Source: Lachnospiraceae bacterium
GTDB taxonomy: Bacteria; Bacillota; Clostridia; Lachnospirales; Lachnospiraceae
Direction of reading: 5' to 3'
DNA: 44,479 bases
Assembly: GCA_030524705.1 (NCBI GenBank)
Contig: JAUNGD010000024.1
Coordinates: 1 to 44,479, forward strand
Both the position numbers and the translations under genes were made by a program. The notes beneath the pieces are model-generated. The model worked only from the letters and a program-made list of their open reading frames with translations. It was not told the DNA's origin and did not search any database. Positions 15,968 through 24,559 of this stretch are shown here, in pieces (position 1 is the stretch's first letter; every line of letters begins with the position of its first letter).

Positions 15968-17074
15968 ATGAAAATGAAAAAATTCACCGCAATGTTAATG
16001 ACAGCTGCAATGGCGGTTGGTACATTTAGCGCTACGGCAATGGCGTCCGAGGATCTGAGCAGCTTTACGATTGATCCGGCACAGATTCCGCAGGAAAAGC
16101 TGGACACGACACTTTCTGTAGCAGTTTCCGTCCGCGGTCTTGAGAATCCGTACATCAATACGATTAAGCTCGGCATGGATATGTTCTGTGAGTATCTGGA
16201 CAGCATCGGACAGAAGTATGAGGCGCAGGTTCTTGATTCCGGCGGATCAAACGATGAGGAAATCAACAACATGAAGCAGTTCTCCGCTAAGGCAAACGGC
16301 AATGCCATTGCATATGCTGACCCGAACGAGTCTGCGATCTGTACCGCACTGGTTGAGGCTATGGCAGAGTCCGGCGGATACATCGGAACTGCATGGAACC
16401 GTGAGGATGAGGATACCGTAGAGGATTACAATCCGAACTGGGTAATCCACACATCACCGGATGATTTTGTAAACGGCAAGGCTACCGCGACGGCTCTGTT
16501 TGAGTCCATGGGCGGATCAGGACAGGTATTCGTAGTAGAAGGACTTCTCGGCAACACCTGTGCAAACAACCGTAGAGCAGGCTTCGACGCAGCTCTGGAA
16601 GAGTACCCGGACATCGAGGTAGTAGCAGAGGATACAGGTAACTGGAATACCACAGAGGCTCTTACTCTGGTAGAGACATGGCTGAGCCAGTATCCAGAGG
16701 TTGGCGGTATCTGGTGTGCAAACGACAACATGGCGACAGGCGCTATGCAGGCACTGGACGGCGCAGGACTTCTTGGCAAGGTAGGTGTTACAGGAATCGA
16801 CGCAAATACAGATATCGTTGAGGCGATCGCAGCAGGCAACGCTACGGCAACCGTATCCTCTAACGGATATCTGCAGGGCGGCTACACACTGGCTATCTGC
16901 TACGCAGCATGGGCTGGACTGATCGACCCGGAAGAGCTTCCGCTTGAGTACAGAGAGTTCGCTACGCCGGCTACACTTGTTACGGCAGAAAACGTAGAAG
17001 AGTACAAGGCAGAGTTTGTTGACGCATCTCCGGAGTTTGACTTCTCTCAGATTTTCTGGTGCAAGGCTGACTAA
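15968..17074 (+). CDS. Sugar ABC transporter substrate-binding protein, importer 2
   Basis: This 368-residue periplasmic-binding-protein type 1 protein has a signal peptide (1-26, cleavage after AMA) and no lipobox cysteine. Motifs such as VRGLENPYINTIKLGMD, GLLGNTCANNRRAGF, GGIWCANDNMATGAMQAL and TGIDANTDIVEAI are typical for the ribose-like sugar-binding family. It is longer than and clearly different from the importer 1 binding protein, so the two systems probably recognise different ligands or forms of one ligand. ATG 15968 sits seven bases from GGGAGG; ATG 15962 is too close to it. A hairpin follows before the permease gene. Confidence 0.9.
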   Translation: MKMKKFTAMLMTAAMAVGTFSATAMASEDLSSFTIDPAQIPQEKLDTTLSVAVSVRGLENPYINTIKLGMDMFCEYLDSIGQKYEAQVLDSGGSNDEEINNMKQFSAKANGNAIAYADPNESAICTALVEAMAESGGYIGTAWNREDEDTVEDYNPNWVIHTSPDDFVNGKATATALFESMGGSGQVFVVEGLLGNTCANNRRAGFDAALEEYPDIEVVAEDTGNWNTTEALTLVETWLSQYPEVGGIWCANDNMATGAMQALDGAGLLGKVGVTGIDANTDIVEAIAAGNATATVSSNGYLQGGYTLAICYAAWAGLIDPEELPLEYREFATPATLVTAENVEEYKAEFVDASPEFDFSQIFWCKAD

Positions 17075-17118
17075 TTGAAATCAGGCAGGTTACAAAAACC
17101 ATACTGGTAATACTGTGA

Positions 17119-17144
17119 TGGGGATGGAGAATGATCCGTCCCCA
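17119..17144 (+). repeat. RNA hairpin after the importer 2 binding-protein gene
   Basis: TGGGGA and TCCCCA arms with extra flanking pairs enclose a short loop. There is no T run, so an mRNA-stabilising or processing hairpin is more likely than a terminator. Confidence 0.5.
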
Positions 17145-17209
17145 TTCTGTAAATAACAGCATCTGTGCGGATAAAAAGAAGCACAATTAGTAAAGATTGG
17201 AGATAGGGT

Positions 17210-18229
17210 ATGGCAAAAGAAAATCAGGCAGCCTTGACGATTCAGGAGGAATTTGCCAATAAGATCAAGGCTGAAAATCGAAGGGAAAAATTAATCAAGT
17301 GGGCGCCTGTGCTGGTGCTGGCGGCCCTGATCATTGTGTTTACTGCCGCACGGGGGACGGCATTTTTCAGCGCTTCCAATCTGGTGGCGATCCTGAACCA
17401 GTGGGCGATTCCGCTTCTGGTGGCGCTGGGACTGACCTTTGTTATCATGCTGGGCAGCATAGACCTGTCCATTGACGGAACGGTGGGTATGGCAGGCTCA
17501 ATTGCATCCGTTCTCGTGGCAAATACGTTAAACAGCAACAATCTGGGCATTTTCGGTATTATCATTGCAATTTTATGCAGTGTTTTCGTCGGATTTTTGA
17601 TTGGCTTAATCCATGTAAAATTAAAGATTCCGTCATTTATGGTATCCTTTGCGTTTCAGAATATATGTATTGGTATCGCCTACATATCCTACAGCGGTAC
17701 GCCGGCGACCATCACGGATCCCCTGCTGAAGGCGCTTCCGAAGACTTCCTTCCTGGGAATTCCGTTTATTACCTGGGTGGCGCTGATCATGCTGGTGGTC
17801 TGCATCTATATTCAGGAGTTTACTCCGTTCGGCCGTCATATCTACGCAGTCGGTACGGATGAGACGATTCCGCGCTCTGTCGGTATCAATGTTGACGTTG
17901 TAAAAATTAAAGTATTCACCCTTGCCGGTCTTCTTTTCGGCATAGCCGGTGTGATCGGTCTGCTCCGTCTGGGGCAGGGCCAGGCGGGAATCGGAAAGGA
18001 CCTGATGTTCCCGGCCCAGGCAGCGGTGGTAATCGGCGGAACATCTCTTGCAGGAGGCAAGGGAGGCGTGATCAATACCATCGTAGGAACCTTAATCATG
18101 ACGGTGCTGATCAACGGCCTGACCATGATGGGTGTGAATCCTAACATAAAAACAGGCATTCAGGGTGTGATCATCCTGGTTGCAGTAATCTTGACAGTAA
18201 AACGGGGAGCTACCGTTATTTCTAAATAA
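17210..18229 (+). CDS. Sugar ABC transporter permease A, importer 2
   Basis: This 339-residue RbsC-like permease has a charged cytoplasmic N-terminal stretch of about 35 residues, then multiple membrane segments. Family landmarks are MLGSIDLSIDGTVGMAGS and AAVVIGGTSLAGGKGGV. It should pair with the second permease at 19795, with the ATPase gene placed between them, a gene order different from importer 1. GGAGATAGGG is the likely ribosome binding site for ATG 17210. Confidence 0.88.
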   Translation: MAKENQAALTIQEEFANKIKAENRREKLIKWAPVLVLAALIIVFTAARGTAFFSASNLVAILNQWAIPLLVALGLTFVIMLGSIDLSIDGTVGMAGSIASVLVANTLNSNNLGIFGIIIAILCSVFVGFLIGLIHVKLKIPSFMVSFAFQNICIGIAYISYSGTPATITDPLLKALPKTSFLGIPFITWVALIMLVVCIYIQEFTPFGRHIYAVGTDETIPRSVGINVDVVKIKVFTLAGLLFGIAGVIGLLRLGQGQAGIGKDLMFPAQAAVVIGGTSLAGGKGGVINTIVGTLIMTVLINGLTMMGVNPNIKTGIQGVIILVAVILTVKRGATVISK

Positions 18230-18250
18230 ATGCGCTGGAGGGCAGGATAA

Positions 18251-19780
18251 ATGGAGAAAAAATTACTTTTTAGCGCCAATAATATCACGAAATCCTTTTA
18301 TGGGACGCAGGCACTCAAGGGAGTGGATCTGGAGGTGCATGAGGGTGAAGTGGTGGGCCTTGTCGGAGAGAACGGCGCAGGAAAATCTACATTATTAAAA
18401 ATAATCATCGGCGTACAGCCCCAGACCTCCGGTGAGATGACTATGCACGGCAAGCCGTTCATGCCGGAGGATCCGATGGCAGCGAATAAGGCGGGCGTAG
18501 GTATGGTATTTCAGGAGCAGTCTCTGATCGTGAATCTTTCGGTGGGACAGAATATTTTCTTCGGCCATGAGAAGGACTTCAAGCATCTGGGATTTGTGAA
18601 CTGGAGCAAGGTATATGAGGAGTCCAAACGAGTGCTGGAGGAGGTCAACTGCGGTTACATCAATCCGAGAACCAAGGTGATCGACCTGAATTTTGCAACC
18701 CGCCAGATGGTGGAGATTGCAAAGGTGGTAAACATGACGAAGTCCGGCCATGATAATCAGAAGTGCCTTATTTTGCTGGACGAGCCCACCTCGGTGCTGA
18801 ATGAGGCGGAGGTACAGAATCTGTTTACCGAGATTCGGAAGCTGACCGCCAAGGGACACGGGGTAGTGTTTGTATCCCATCATCTGGACGAGGTGCTGGA
18901 GATTTCTGACCGCATCTATGTATACAAGGACGGTGAGAACGCCGGAAATATGGACATTAAGGACGCCACGGAGGAGAAGCTGTATGCGGCGATGGTGGGC
19001 CGCGAGACGACGACGGAGTACTATCATCTTGCACAGCAGAGAAAGCCGGATGAGGAAATCGTTCTGGAAACGAAGGATATGGGATTGTCCGGCGTGTTCA
19101 AGCACTGTAACATCAAGCTGCATAAGGGAGAGATCCTGGGCATCTGCGGCGTGGTAGGTTCTGGAAAGGAAGAGATCTGCTCCGTGGTCTGCGGAGATCT
19201 GAAGCCCACCTCCGGCGAGCTTCATGTGAAAGGCCGGAGGGTAAATTACAGCAGTCCGTCGCAGGCGCTGCAGGACGGCATTTTGATGATCCCGATGGAA
19301 CGCCATGCGGAGGGGATCGTCCGCAGTATGACGGTGGCGGAGAATATCGCACTTTCGAATGCGCCGCTGCTGTCGGAGCGCGGCATTGTCCGAAAGAAAA
19401 AGATCGACGATCAGGCAAATGCATGGATCCAGAAGCTGAGAATCAAGACGACGGGCAAGGACGCGGAGATGATGTCCCTTTCCGGCGGCAATCAGCAGAA
19501 GGTCGTATTTGCCAGGGCCCTGGCCTCCGAGGCGGACATCATTATTCTGAATCACCCGACCCGAGGCGTGGATGTCGGCGCGAAGGAAGAGATCTATGCG
19601 CTGACCCGCGAGGTGGTGGCTCAGGGAAAATCAGTGATCCTGCTGGGAGATACGATGGATGAGTGCATAGGTATGAGCAACCGGGTAATCGTCATGAAGG
19701 ACGGTCTGATCACCGGAGAGTTCCAGGCAGACGCCGGAGAGAAGCCCAGCCAGGTCAGCATAGTAACGCTTATGATGTAG
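18251..19780 (+). CDS. Sugar ABC transporter ATPase with two nucleotide-binding domains, importer 2
   Basis: This 509-residue RbsA-like protein has a complete first domain core: Walker A GENGAGKST (39-47) and Walker B LILLDEPTSV. The signature of the first domain is degenerate (FATRQMVEIA), as is common. In the second domain the P-loop is poor (GVVGSGKEEI) and LSGGNQQK is intact, but Walker B reads ILNHPTRG, so both the Asp and the catalytic Glu are replaced (Asn and His). Only one hydrolytic site is therefore likely to be fully active. There is also a short insert (MTKSGHDNQK) before the first Walker B. It lies between two permease genes with short spacers. Confidence 0.9.
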   Translation: MEKKLLFSANNITKSFYGTQALKGVDLEVHEGEVVGLVGENGAGKSTLLKIIIGVQPQTSGEMTMHGKPFMPEDPMAANKAGVGMVFQEQSLIVNLSVGQNIFFGHEKDFKHLGFVNWSKVYEESKRVLEEVNCGYINPRTKVIDLNFATRQMVEIAKVVNMTKSGHDNQKCLILLDEPTSVLNEAEVQNLFTEIRKLTAKGHGVVFVSHHLDEVLEISDRIYVYKDGENAGNMDIKDATEEKLYAAMVGRETTTEYYHLAQQRKPDEEIVLETKDMGLSGVFKHCNIKLHKGEILGICGVVGSGKEEICSVVCGDLKPTSGELHVKGRRVNYSSPSQALQDGILMIPMERHAEGIVRSMTVAENIALSNAPLLSERGIVRKKKIDDQANAWIQKLRIKTTGKDAEMMSLSGGNQQKVVFARALASEADIIILNHPTRGVDVGAKEEIYALTREVVAQGKSVILLGDTMDECIGMSNRVIVMKDGLITGEFQADAGEKPSQVSIVTLMM

Positions 19781-19794
19781 GGAGGACCAGCCAT

Positions 19795-20796
19795 ATGGAA
19801 AAAACAAATAATGCTGCAAAATCAGTCAGCTGGAAAAATGTTCTCAAAAAGAATTATACGATTCTGGTTATTGTGCTGATGGTGATTATATTTACAATAC
19901 TGCAACCGAATTTTCTCAGTGCCATGAACCTGGTGAATCTGCTCAGTGATTCGGCGCCGCTGATGCTGATGGCCGCCGGAATGACGCCGATTCTGATCCT
20001 TGGCTCGATCGACCTTTCGCTTGGTTCTATGTGCTCCATGGCGAACGTGCTGATCCTGTCTCTGATGAAGCAGTTCAATACCTCAATAGAAAATCCCTTC
20101 GGCTGCTTTTTTCTGGCTCTGCTGATTACACTGGCAGTCGGTGCGGTGGCCGGAACTGTGCTGGGATTGATCCACGTTAAGCTGAAGGTGCCCTCCTTCA
20201 TCGCTTCCCTGGCATTTATGTCCGTGTGGGATTCGGCGGCGCTGCTGATTACAAGCTTCCCGGTGAAGCTTCCCAAGGCGCTGAAGGCGTCGGCAGCCTG
20301 GTACAAAATCTCCATCGGCCCGATCGGCCTTCCTCTGATTCTTGCTCTGGCCGTGATTGTGATTTATCATTTTGTTATGACGAGAACGGCATTTGGACGG
20401 GGGATTTTTGCCATCGGCGGCAATGAGCGCTGTGCAAGGATAGCCGGAATTAAGGTGGATAAATACAAGGTTATCGTATTTGCGATGAACGGATTCTGCG
20501 CGGCTTTGGCGGCGATGTTCCTGATGGTGAAGGCCACCAGCTCCGCTCCCACGGTGGGAGAGTCCTTTACGCTGATGTGTATTTCTGCAGTCGTGGCAGG
20601 CGGCACCTCTCTGGTGGGCGGAGCCGGAAGCCTGCTGAAGTCGATTATGGGCGTTTTCATTATTATCATTATTAAAAATGGTATGAATATGGTGGGCGTA
20701 AATGTGTACTGGCAGAAGGTAGTCTATGGTATTATTATTTTATTAGCCGTAGCAATTTCTGTTGACCGTACGTCAAGGAGCAGAATTGTAAAATGA
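19795..20796 (+). CDS. Sugar ABC transporter permease B, importer 2
   Basis: This 333-residue RbsC-like permease has landmarks ILGSIDLSLGSMCSMANV and AVVAGGTSLVGGAGSLLKS. The frame is open further upstream inside the ATPase gene, but ATG 19795 is the real start: GGGAGGA lies ten bases upstream and the downstream sequence begins with a normal cytoplasmic leader (MEKTNNAAK) before the first membrane segment. It probably forms a heterodimer with the permease at 17210. Confidence 0.88.
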   Translation: MEKTNNAAKSVSWKNVLKKNYTILVIVLMVIIFTILQPNFLSAMNLVNLLSDSAPLMLMAAGMTPILILGSIDLSLGSMCSMANVLILSLMKQFNTSIENPFGCFFLALLITLAVGAVAGTVLGLIHVKLKVPSFIASLAFMSVWDSAALLITSFPVKLPKALKASAAWYKISIGPIGLPLILALAVIVIYHFVMTRTAFGRGIFAIGGNERCARIAGIKVDKYKVIVFAMNGFCAALAAMFLMVKATSSAPTVGESFTLMCISAVVAGGTSLVGGAGSLLKSIMGVFIIIIIKNGMNMVGVNVYWQKVVYGIIILLAVAISVDRTSRSRIVK

Positions 20797-20835
20797 ATGC
20801 AACTATTCAGCAAATAAATCTTAAGGAGGAAAAAG

Positions 20836-21831
20836 ATGCAGACTTCAAAATTATTTATGATTTTACCTGATTATATTTGTACCCCGGACGGCCTGGAGCC
20901 GGACGAGGTGACCGGAGATCTGATTCTGGCGTGTCCGAATTTTGCAGATCTTTCTATGCCAAGCTGTATCTGCCGTATTGACAAGGACCGGAATATCCGA
21001 AAATGGTTCGATGTGCCGCTGAATCCTGCGACCAACGAGGCGAGAGCCATGGGAATCGGCTTCGGCCCGGACCGGGATCTTTATATCGTGGACAATCAGG
21101 GATGGCTGGAGGACCGCCCGGATCTGCAGTTCCAGGGAAGGATCCTCCGGGTGCGTATGGATGGGGATGAGATCGTGAAGGTGACTACGGTAGCCGACGG
21201 CATGGAGCATCCCAACGGCCTGCGGATCAAGGGAGAGTATATGTATATTACCCAGAGCATGCTCAGCAAGGTGGAGGGCCCGGAGGGCAAGCTGGTGAGC
21301 TGCGTATACCGCTTCCACTTAGACGACGAGAATATCCATATCACGAATACGTTAGAGGATAAAAATATCGTGGCCACCTTTGTGACGCAGAATCCAAAGT
21401 GCCAGTACGGCGTGGATGGAATCGTATTCGGCCCCGATGGCAATTTGTACATCGGCAACTTCGGAGACGGTGAAATTTACAAGCTGGTTCTGGATGAGAA
21501 CGGAGACGTAGTTTCCAATGAGCCCTGGGCCAAGAATCCTGAGCAGCTGAAATCCACGGACGGTATGACCCTGGACAAATACGGAAATATCTATATCGCA
21601 GATTTCAGCGCCAATGCCATCGGCAAGGTGGATCCCCAGGGAAATGTGACCAGAATCGCCGTAAGCCCGGATACGGACGGCCTTCACGGAGAACTGGACC
21701 AGCCCGGCGAGCCGTGCGTATGGGGAGACGACATTATCATCTCCTGTTTCGATCTGGTAACAGATGATGACAAGGTAAATACGGCCCACGAGATGCCGGC
21801 GACTTTGTGTATGCTCAAGGTGGAACCATAA
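20836..21831 (+). CDS. Cytosolic SMP-30/gluconolactonase-like protein
   Basis: This 331-residue beta-propeller protein is homologous along its length to the exported protein at 12016 (shared PNFAD, KWFDVP, GMEHPNG, NTLED, CQYG-DGI, IADFSANAI and GELDQPGEP blocks) but begins directly with the mature domain and lacks a signal peptide. It is therefore predicted to act inside the cell, probably opening a sugar lactone. AAGGAGG lies upstream of ATG 20836. It follows importer 2 in the same orientation with only 39 bp between them, so co-transcription with the importer is likely. Confidence 0.85.
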   Translation: MQTSKLFMILPDYICTPDGLEPDEVTGDLILACPNFADLSMPSCICRIDKDRNIRKWFDVPLNPATNEARAMGIGFGPDRDLYIVDNQGWLEDRPDLQFQGRILRVRMDGDEIVKVTTVADGMEHPNGLRIKGEYMYITQSMLSKVEGPEGKLVSCVYRFHLDDENIHITNTLEDKNIVATFVTQNPKCQYGVDGIVFGPDGNLYIGNFGDGEIYKLVLDENGDVVSNEPWAKNPEQLKSTDGMTLDKYGNIYIADFSANAIGKVDPQGNVTRIAVSPDTDGLHGELDQPGEPCVWGDDIIISCFDLVTDDDKVNTAHEMPATLCMLKVEP

Positions 21832-21877
21832 CAGAACCATAATAAAACCATAATAAAACCGGAAGGAAAGAACAGAT

Positions 21878-22813
21878 ATGGCAAATTATGAAAAGGCTGT
21901 ACAGCCGACAATATATTTTATAGGGGTAACGACGGGCAGCTCTTCTATCATGAAGGTATTTCCGCGCTGGGCAGAAGCGCTTGGCCTGGAAAATACGGTA
22001 ATCAAAGGGATTGATTTCAAGCCGCATTCTGCTCCTGAGGCTTACCGGGAGGCAGTTTCGTTTATTAAGAACGATCCGTTGTCTCAGGGCGCGCTTGTTA
22101 CTACCCACAAGATTGATTTGTATAACAGCTGCAAGGATCTGTTTGATTATATTGATCCCTTTGCATTACAGCTTGGTGAAATCTCCTGTATCTCAAAGAA
22201 GGACGGCCGGTTTTGCGCCCATGCCAAGGACCCGATTTCCAGCGGCCTGGCACTGGAGGCGTTTGTACCGGAGAATTACTGGAAGGAGAACGGCGGCGAG
22301 GTGCTGCTTCTGGGAGCGGGCGGGGCATCTCTTGCGATGTCTGTATATTTCACACAGAAAAAGTTCGGCGATAATGTTCCGAAGAAGATTATAATTGCCA
22401 ACCGAAGTCTTCCGAGGCTGGAGGAGGCAAAGCGGATTCTGTCAGGGCTGAACGAAAAGGTGGAATTTGAATTTATTTTAAATCCTGTGCCGGAGAAAAA
22501 CGATGAGACTCTGGGAAGGCTGCCGGCGCATTCGCTGGTGGTCAATGCGACCGGACTGGGGAAGGACGGGCCGGGAAGCCCGCTGACTGACGCATGCCAG
22601 TTCCCGCAGGACAGCCTGGTGTGGGAGATTAACTACCGAGGCGATCTGGTATTTAAGGATCAGGCGGAGGCCCAGCAGAAGGAGAAAAATCTGGTGATCG
22701 AGGATGGATGGACCTATTTCATCCATGGCTGGACCCAGGTGGTTTCCGAGGTGTTCCACATTCCGATTGAGGGGGAAACCCTGGATAATCTCAGTAAAAT
22801 TGCCAGAGGATAA
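21878..22813 (+). CDS. Shikimate dehydrogenase-fold NAD(P) oxidoreductase, copy 2
   Basis: This 311-residue protein is the same length as the copy at 5133 and roughly 85 percent identical by eye, with no insertions or deletions. Rossmann motif GAGGAS, catalytic Lys78 and Asp118 are conserved, as is the Ser103 replacement of the shikimate-type Asn. Most differences are on scattered surface positions, so both copies probably catalyse the same reaction. It is the last gene after importer 2 and the cytosolic SMP-30 gene, followed by a strong terminator, while copy 1 is the first gene of importer 1. Confidence 0.85.
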   Translation: MANYEKAVQPTIYFIGVTTGSSSIMKVFPRWAEALGLENTVIKGIDFKPHSAPEAYREAVSFIKNDPLSQGALVTTHKIDLYNSCKDLFDYIDPFALQLGEISCISKKDGRFCAHAKDPISSGLALEAFVPENYWKENGGEVLLLGAGGASLAMSVYFTQKKFGDNVPKKIIIANRSLPRLEEAKRILSGLNEKVEFEFILNPVPEKNDETLGRLPAHSLVVNATGLGKDGPGSPLTDACQFPQDSLVWEINYRGDLVFKDQAEAQQKEKNLVIEDGWTYFIHGWTQVVSEVFHIPIEGETLDNLSKIARG

Positions 22814-22837
22814 GAGAAAAATTGATTTCTTCAGGAG

Positions 22838-22879
22838 AAGAGGCTGATGCAGAAAATAAAATCTGCATCAGCCTCTTTT
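22838..22879. terminator. Bidirectional terminator between convergent operons
   Basis: A perfect 16-bp inverted repeat (AAGAGGCTGATGCAGA and its complement) with T residues on the plus-strand side and A residues ahead separates the importer 2 operon from the minus-strand aldolase operon. Confidence 0.8.
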
Positions 22880-22903
22880 GGAGTATAAACAAGAAGGGCT
22901 TGC

Positions 22904-23857
22904 TTATCGGTTGACAATACTGGGACAGTCCTTCCCGGACAAAAGATCAATAAGATTCTGGATTGAGGCATGCGCCATATTGTCGGTTGCTTCTTTCGTA
23001 TGTGCCCCGGTATGCGGCGTAGCGATGACGTTGTCAAATTCAAATAATCTGGAGTCTGTCGGCGGCTCTGTCTCAAACGCATCCAGAGCAAGTCCTGACA
23101 GCTTTCCGGTTCTCAGTGCGTCATAGGCCGCGTCCTCGTCGATGATTCCACCCCGGGAAGCGTTTACGATGATCGCCTGATCAGGCAGAAGCCGGATGGC
23201 CTCTGCATCAATCAGGTGATAAGTGGAATCCAGCAATGGAAGATGCAGGCTGACTACATTGGCTCGGCTCATGAGCTCTTCAAAGGACACAGCTTCTATC
23301 TGATGCTCTTTGCAGTATGCTTCGTTGATGTATGGGTCGTAGGCCAGTACATGCATGCCAAAGCCCTGGGCGCAGTTCGCAACGACTTTACCGATGGCTC
23401 CCAGGCCGAGAATGCCAAGGGTTTTGCCCTTCAGCTCCATGCCTGTGGAACGTACCCATGCGCCGTTTCTGGTCTGTGCATTCAGATAAGGAATTTTTCT
23501 GGCGGCGGCCAGGATCAGACCGAAGGCCAGCTCACCCACTGCCTGGGCGTTGACGCCGGGGGTGTTGGTGACTTTGATGCCCAGTCTTTTGGCCGCTTCG
23601 ATATCCACCCGGTCATACCCTGCGCCATAGCGGGAGATGACCTTCAGATTGGGGCAGGCTTCCATTACCCTTGCAGTGATGGAATCCAGACCGGCAACAA
23701 ACCCGTCGCAATCCTTCAAAAGAGGAATCAGATCCTCCTCTGCAAGCGGTTTACCGGTGGGATTAAACACAAGCTCGTCTGCAAAAGCCTGCAGAGGAGC
23801 CAGAGCAGCGTCATTCTTGCCCGGCTGCAGGGAGGTGGGAGTTACTAAAATTTTCAT
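22904..23857 (-). CDS. D-2-hydroxyacid dehydrogenase (phosphoglycerate dehydrogenase family)
   Basis: This 317-residue enzyme has the NAD-binding GLGAIG (151-156) and the family's catalytic Arg (NASRGGIID), Glu (DAFETEP) and His (TPHTGAHT). Length lacks the C-terminal ACT domain of SerA-type enzymes, so it resembles short glyoxylate/hydroxypyruvate or 2-keto acid reductases. It is the last gene of a four-gene operon with KDPG aldolase 11 bp upstream. A role interconverting a 2-keto acid and its hydroxy acid in the sugar-acid route is inferred. True serine biosynthesis is less likely because no serC or serB is near. Confidence 0.88.
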   Translation of the reverse strand: MKILVTPTSLQPGKNDAALAPLQAFADELVFNPTGKPLAEEDLIPLLKDCDGFVAGLDSITARVMEACPNLKVISRYGAGYDRVDIEAAKRLGIKVTNTPGVNAQAVGELAFGLILAAARKIPYLNAQTRNGAWVRSTGMELKGKTLGILGLGAIGKVVANCAQGFGMHVLAYDPYINEAYCKEHQIEAVSFEELMSRANVVSLHLPLLDSTYHLIDAEAIRLLPDQAIIVNASRGGIIDEDAAYDALRTGKLSGLALDAFETEPPTDSRLFEFDNVIATPHTGAHTKEATDNMAHASIQNLIDLLSGKDCPSIVNR

Positions 23858-23868
23858 GATCTTTCCTC

Positions 23869-24501
23869 CTATTTCAATAAAGCAACTGCCTGGGCAGTGA
23901 GCTCTTTGATTTTTTCAAAATTACCTTCCTTTACGAAGCTGTCTTTTACCATCCAGCTGCCGCCGCAGGCAATGATTTTATTGAAGCTCAGGTATTCCTT
24001 GATGTTGTCGGCGTTGATGCCGCCGGTGGGCATAAAACGCATGGAGGGGAAGGGGGCAGCCAGAGCCTTGATTGTGGCAAGGCCGCCGTACTGGCTTGCC
24101 GGGAAGAATTTTACCACCGGAAGCCCGTATTCCATGGCTGACATTACCTCGGAGGGTGTACAGGTACCGGGGAAGATCATGATCTGATTGTCTACTGCCC
24201 ATTCGGTGACGCTTCTGGAAAATCCCGGGGAAACGAGAAATCTGGCTCCGGCGTCCACGGCGCGTTTGGCCTGCTCTGTATTGACGATGGTGCCTGCACC
24301 GATCAGCATATCAGGAAATTCCCTGGAAGCAATTCGGATGGATTCTTCGGCGGCGTCGGTGCGGAAGGTAATCTCGGCCACGGGAAGTCCGCCCTGGCAG
24401 AGCGCTTCGCAAAGCGGCTTTGCGTCAGAAGCCCGGTCCAGCTTGACCACGGGAACAATTTTTTTCTCTTCAACCTGCAGTAACAATTCATTCTGATTCA
24501 T
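23869..24501 (-). CDS. eda: 2-keto-3-deoxy-(6-phospho)gluconate aldolase family protein
   Basis: This 210-residue class I aldolase has the Eda active-site set: Glu43 and Arg47 in AEITFRT, the Schiff-base Lys131 in VVKFFPAS, plus GAGTIV and MPTGGI phosphate-binding-type loops. The family cleaves 2-keto-3-deoxy acids to pyruvate and an aldehyde (glyceraldehyde 3-phosphate for KDPG). Its presence points to sugar-acid breakdown as the outcome of the island. No dehydratase that would make its substrate is visible nearby. It sits between the phosphotriesterase-family gene and the hydroxyacid dehydrogenase gene in one operon. Confidence 0.92.
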   Translation of the reverse strand: MNQNELLLQVEEKKIVPVVKLDRASDAKPLCEALCQGGLPVAEITFRTDAAEESIRIASREFPDMLIGAGTIVNTEQAKRAVDAGARFLVSPGFSRSVTEWAVDNQIMIFPGTCTPSEVMSAMEYGLPVVKFFPASQYGGLATIKALAAPFPSMRFMPTGGINADNIKEYLSFNKIIACGGSWMVKDSFVKEGNFEKIKELTAQAVALLK

Positions 24502-24559
24502 AATAAGCTCTCCAATCTGGTAAAAATACGCGAATGCTTGATCGCGCCGGTAAATAGTT

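Noticed and set aside
18395-19555. A 386-codon open frame on the minus strand opposite the importer 2 ATPase
   Set aside because: It is fully antisense to a gene with intact Walker and signature motifs, has a His/Leu/Arg-rich composition typical of antisense frames and no ribosome binding site.
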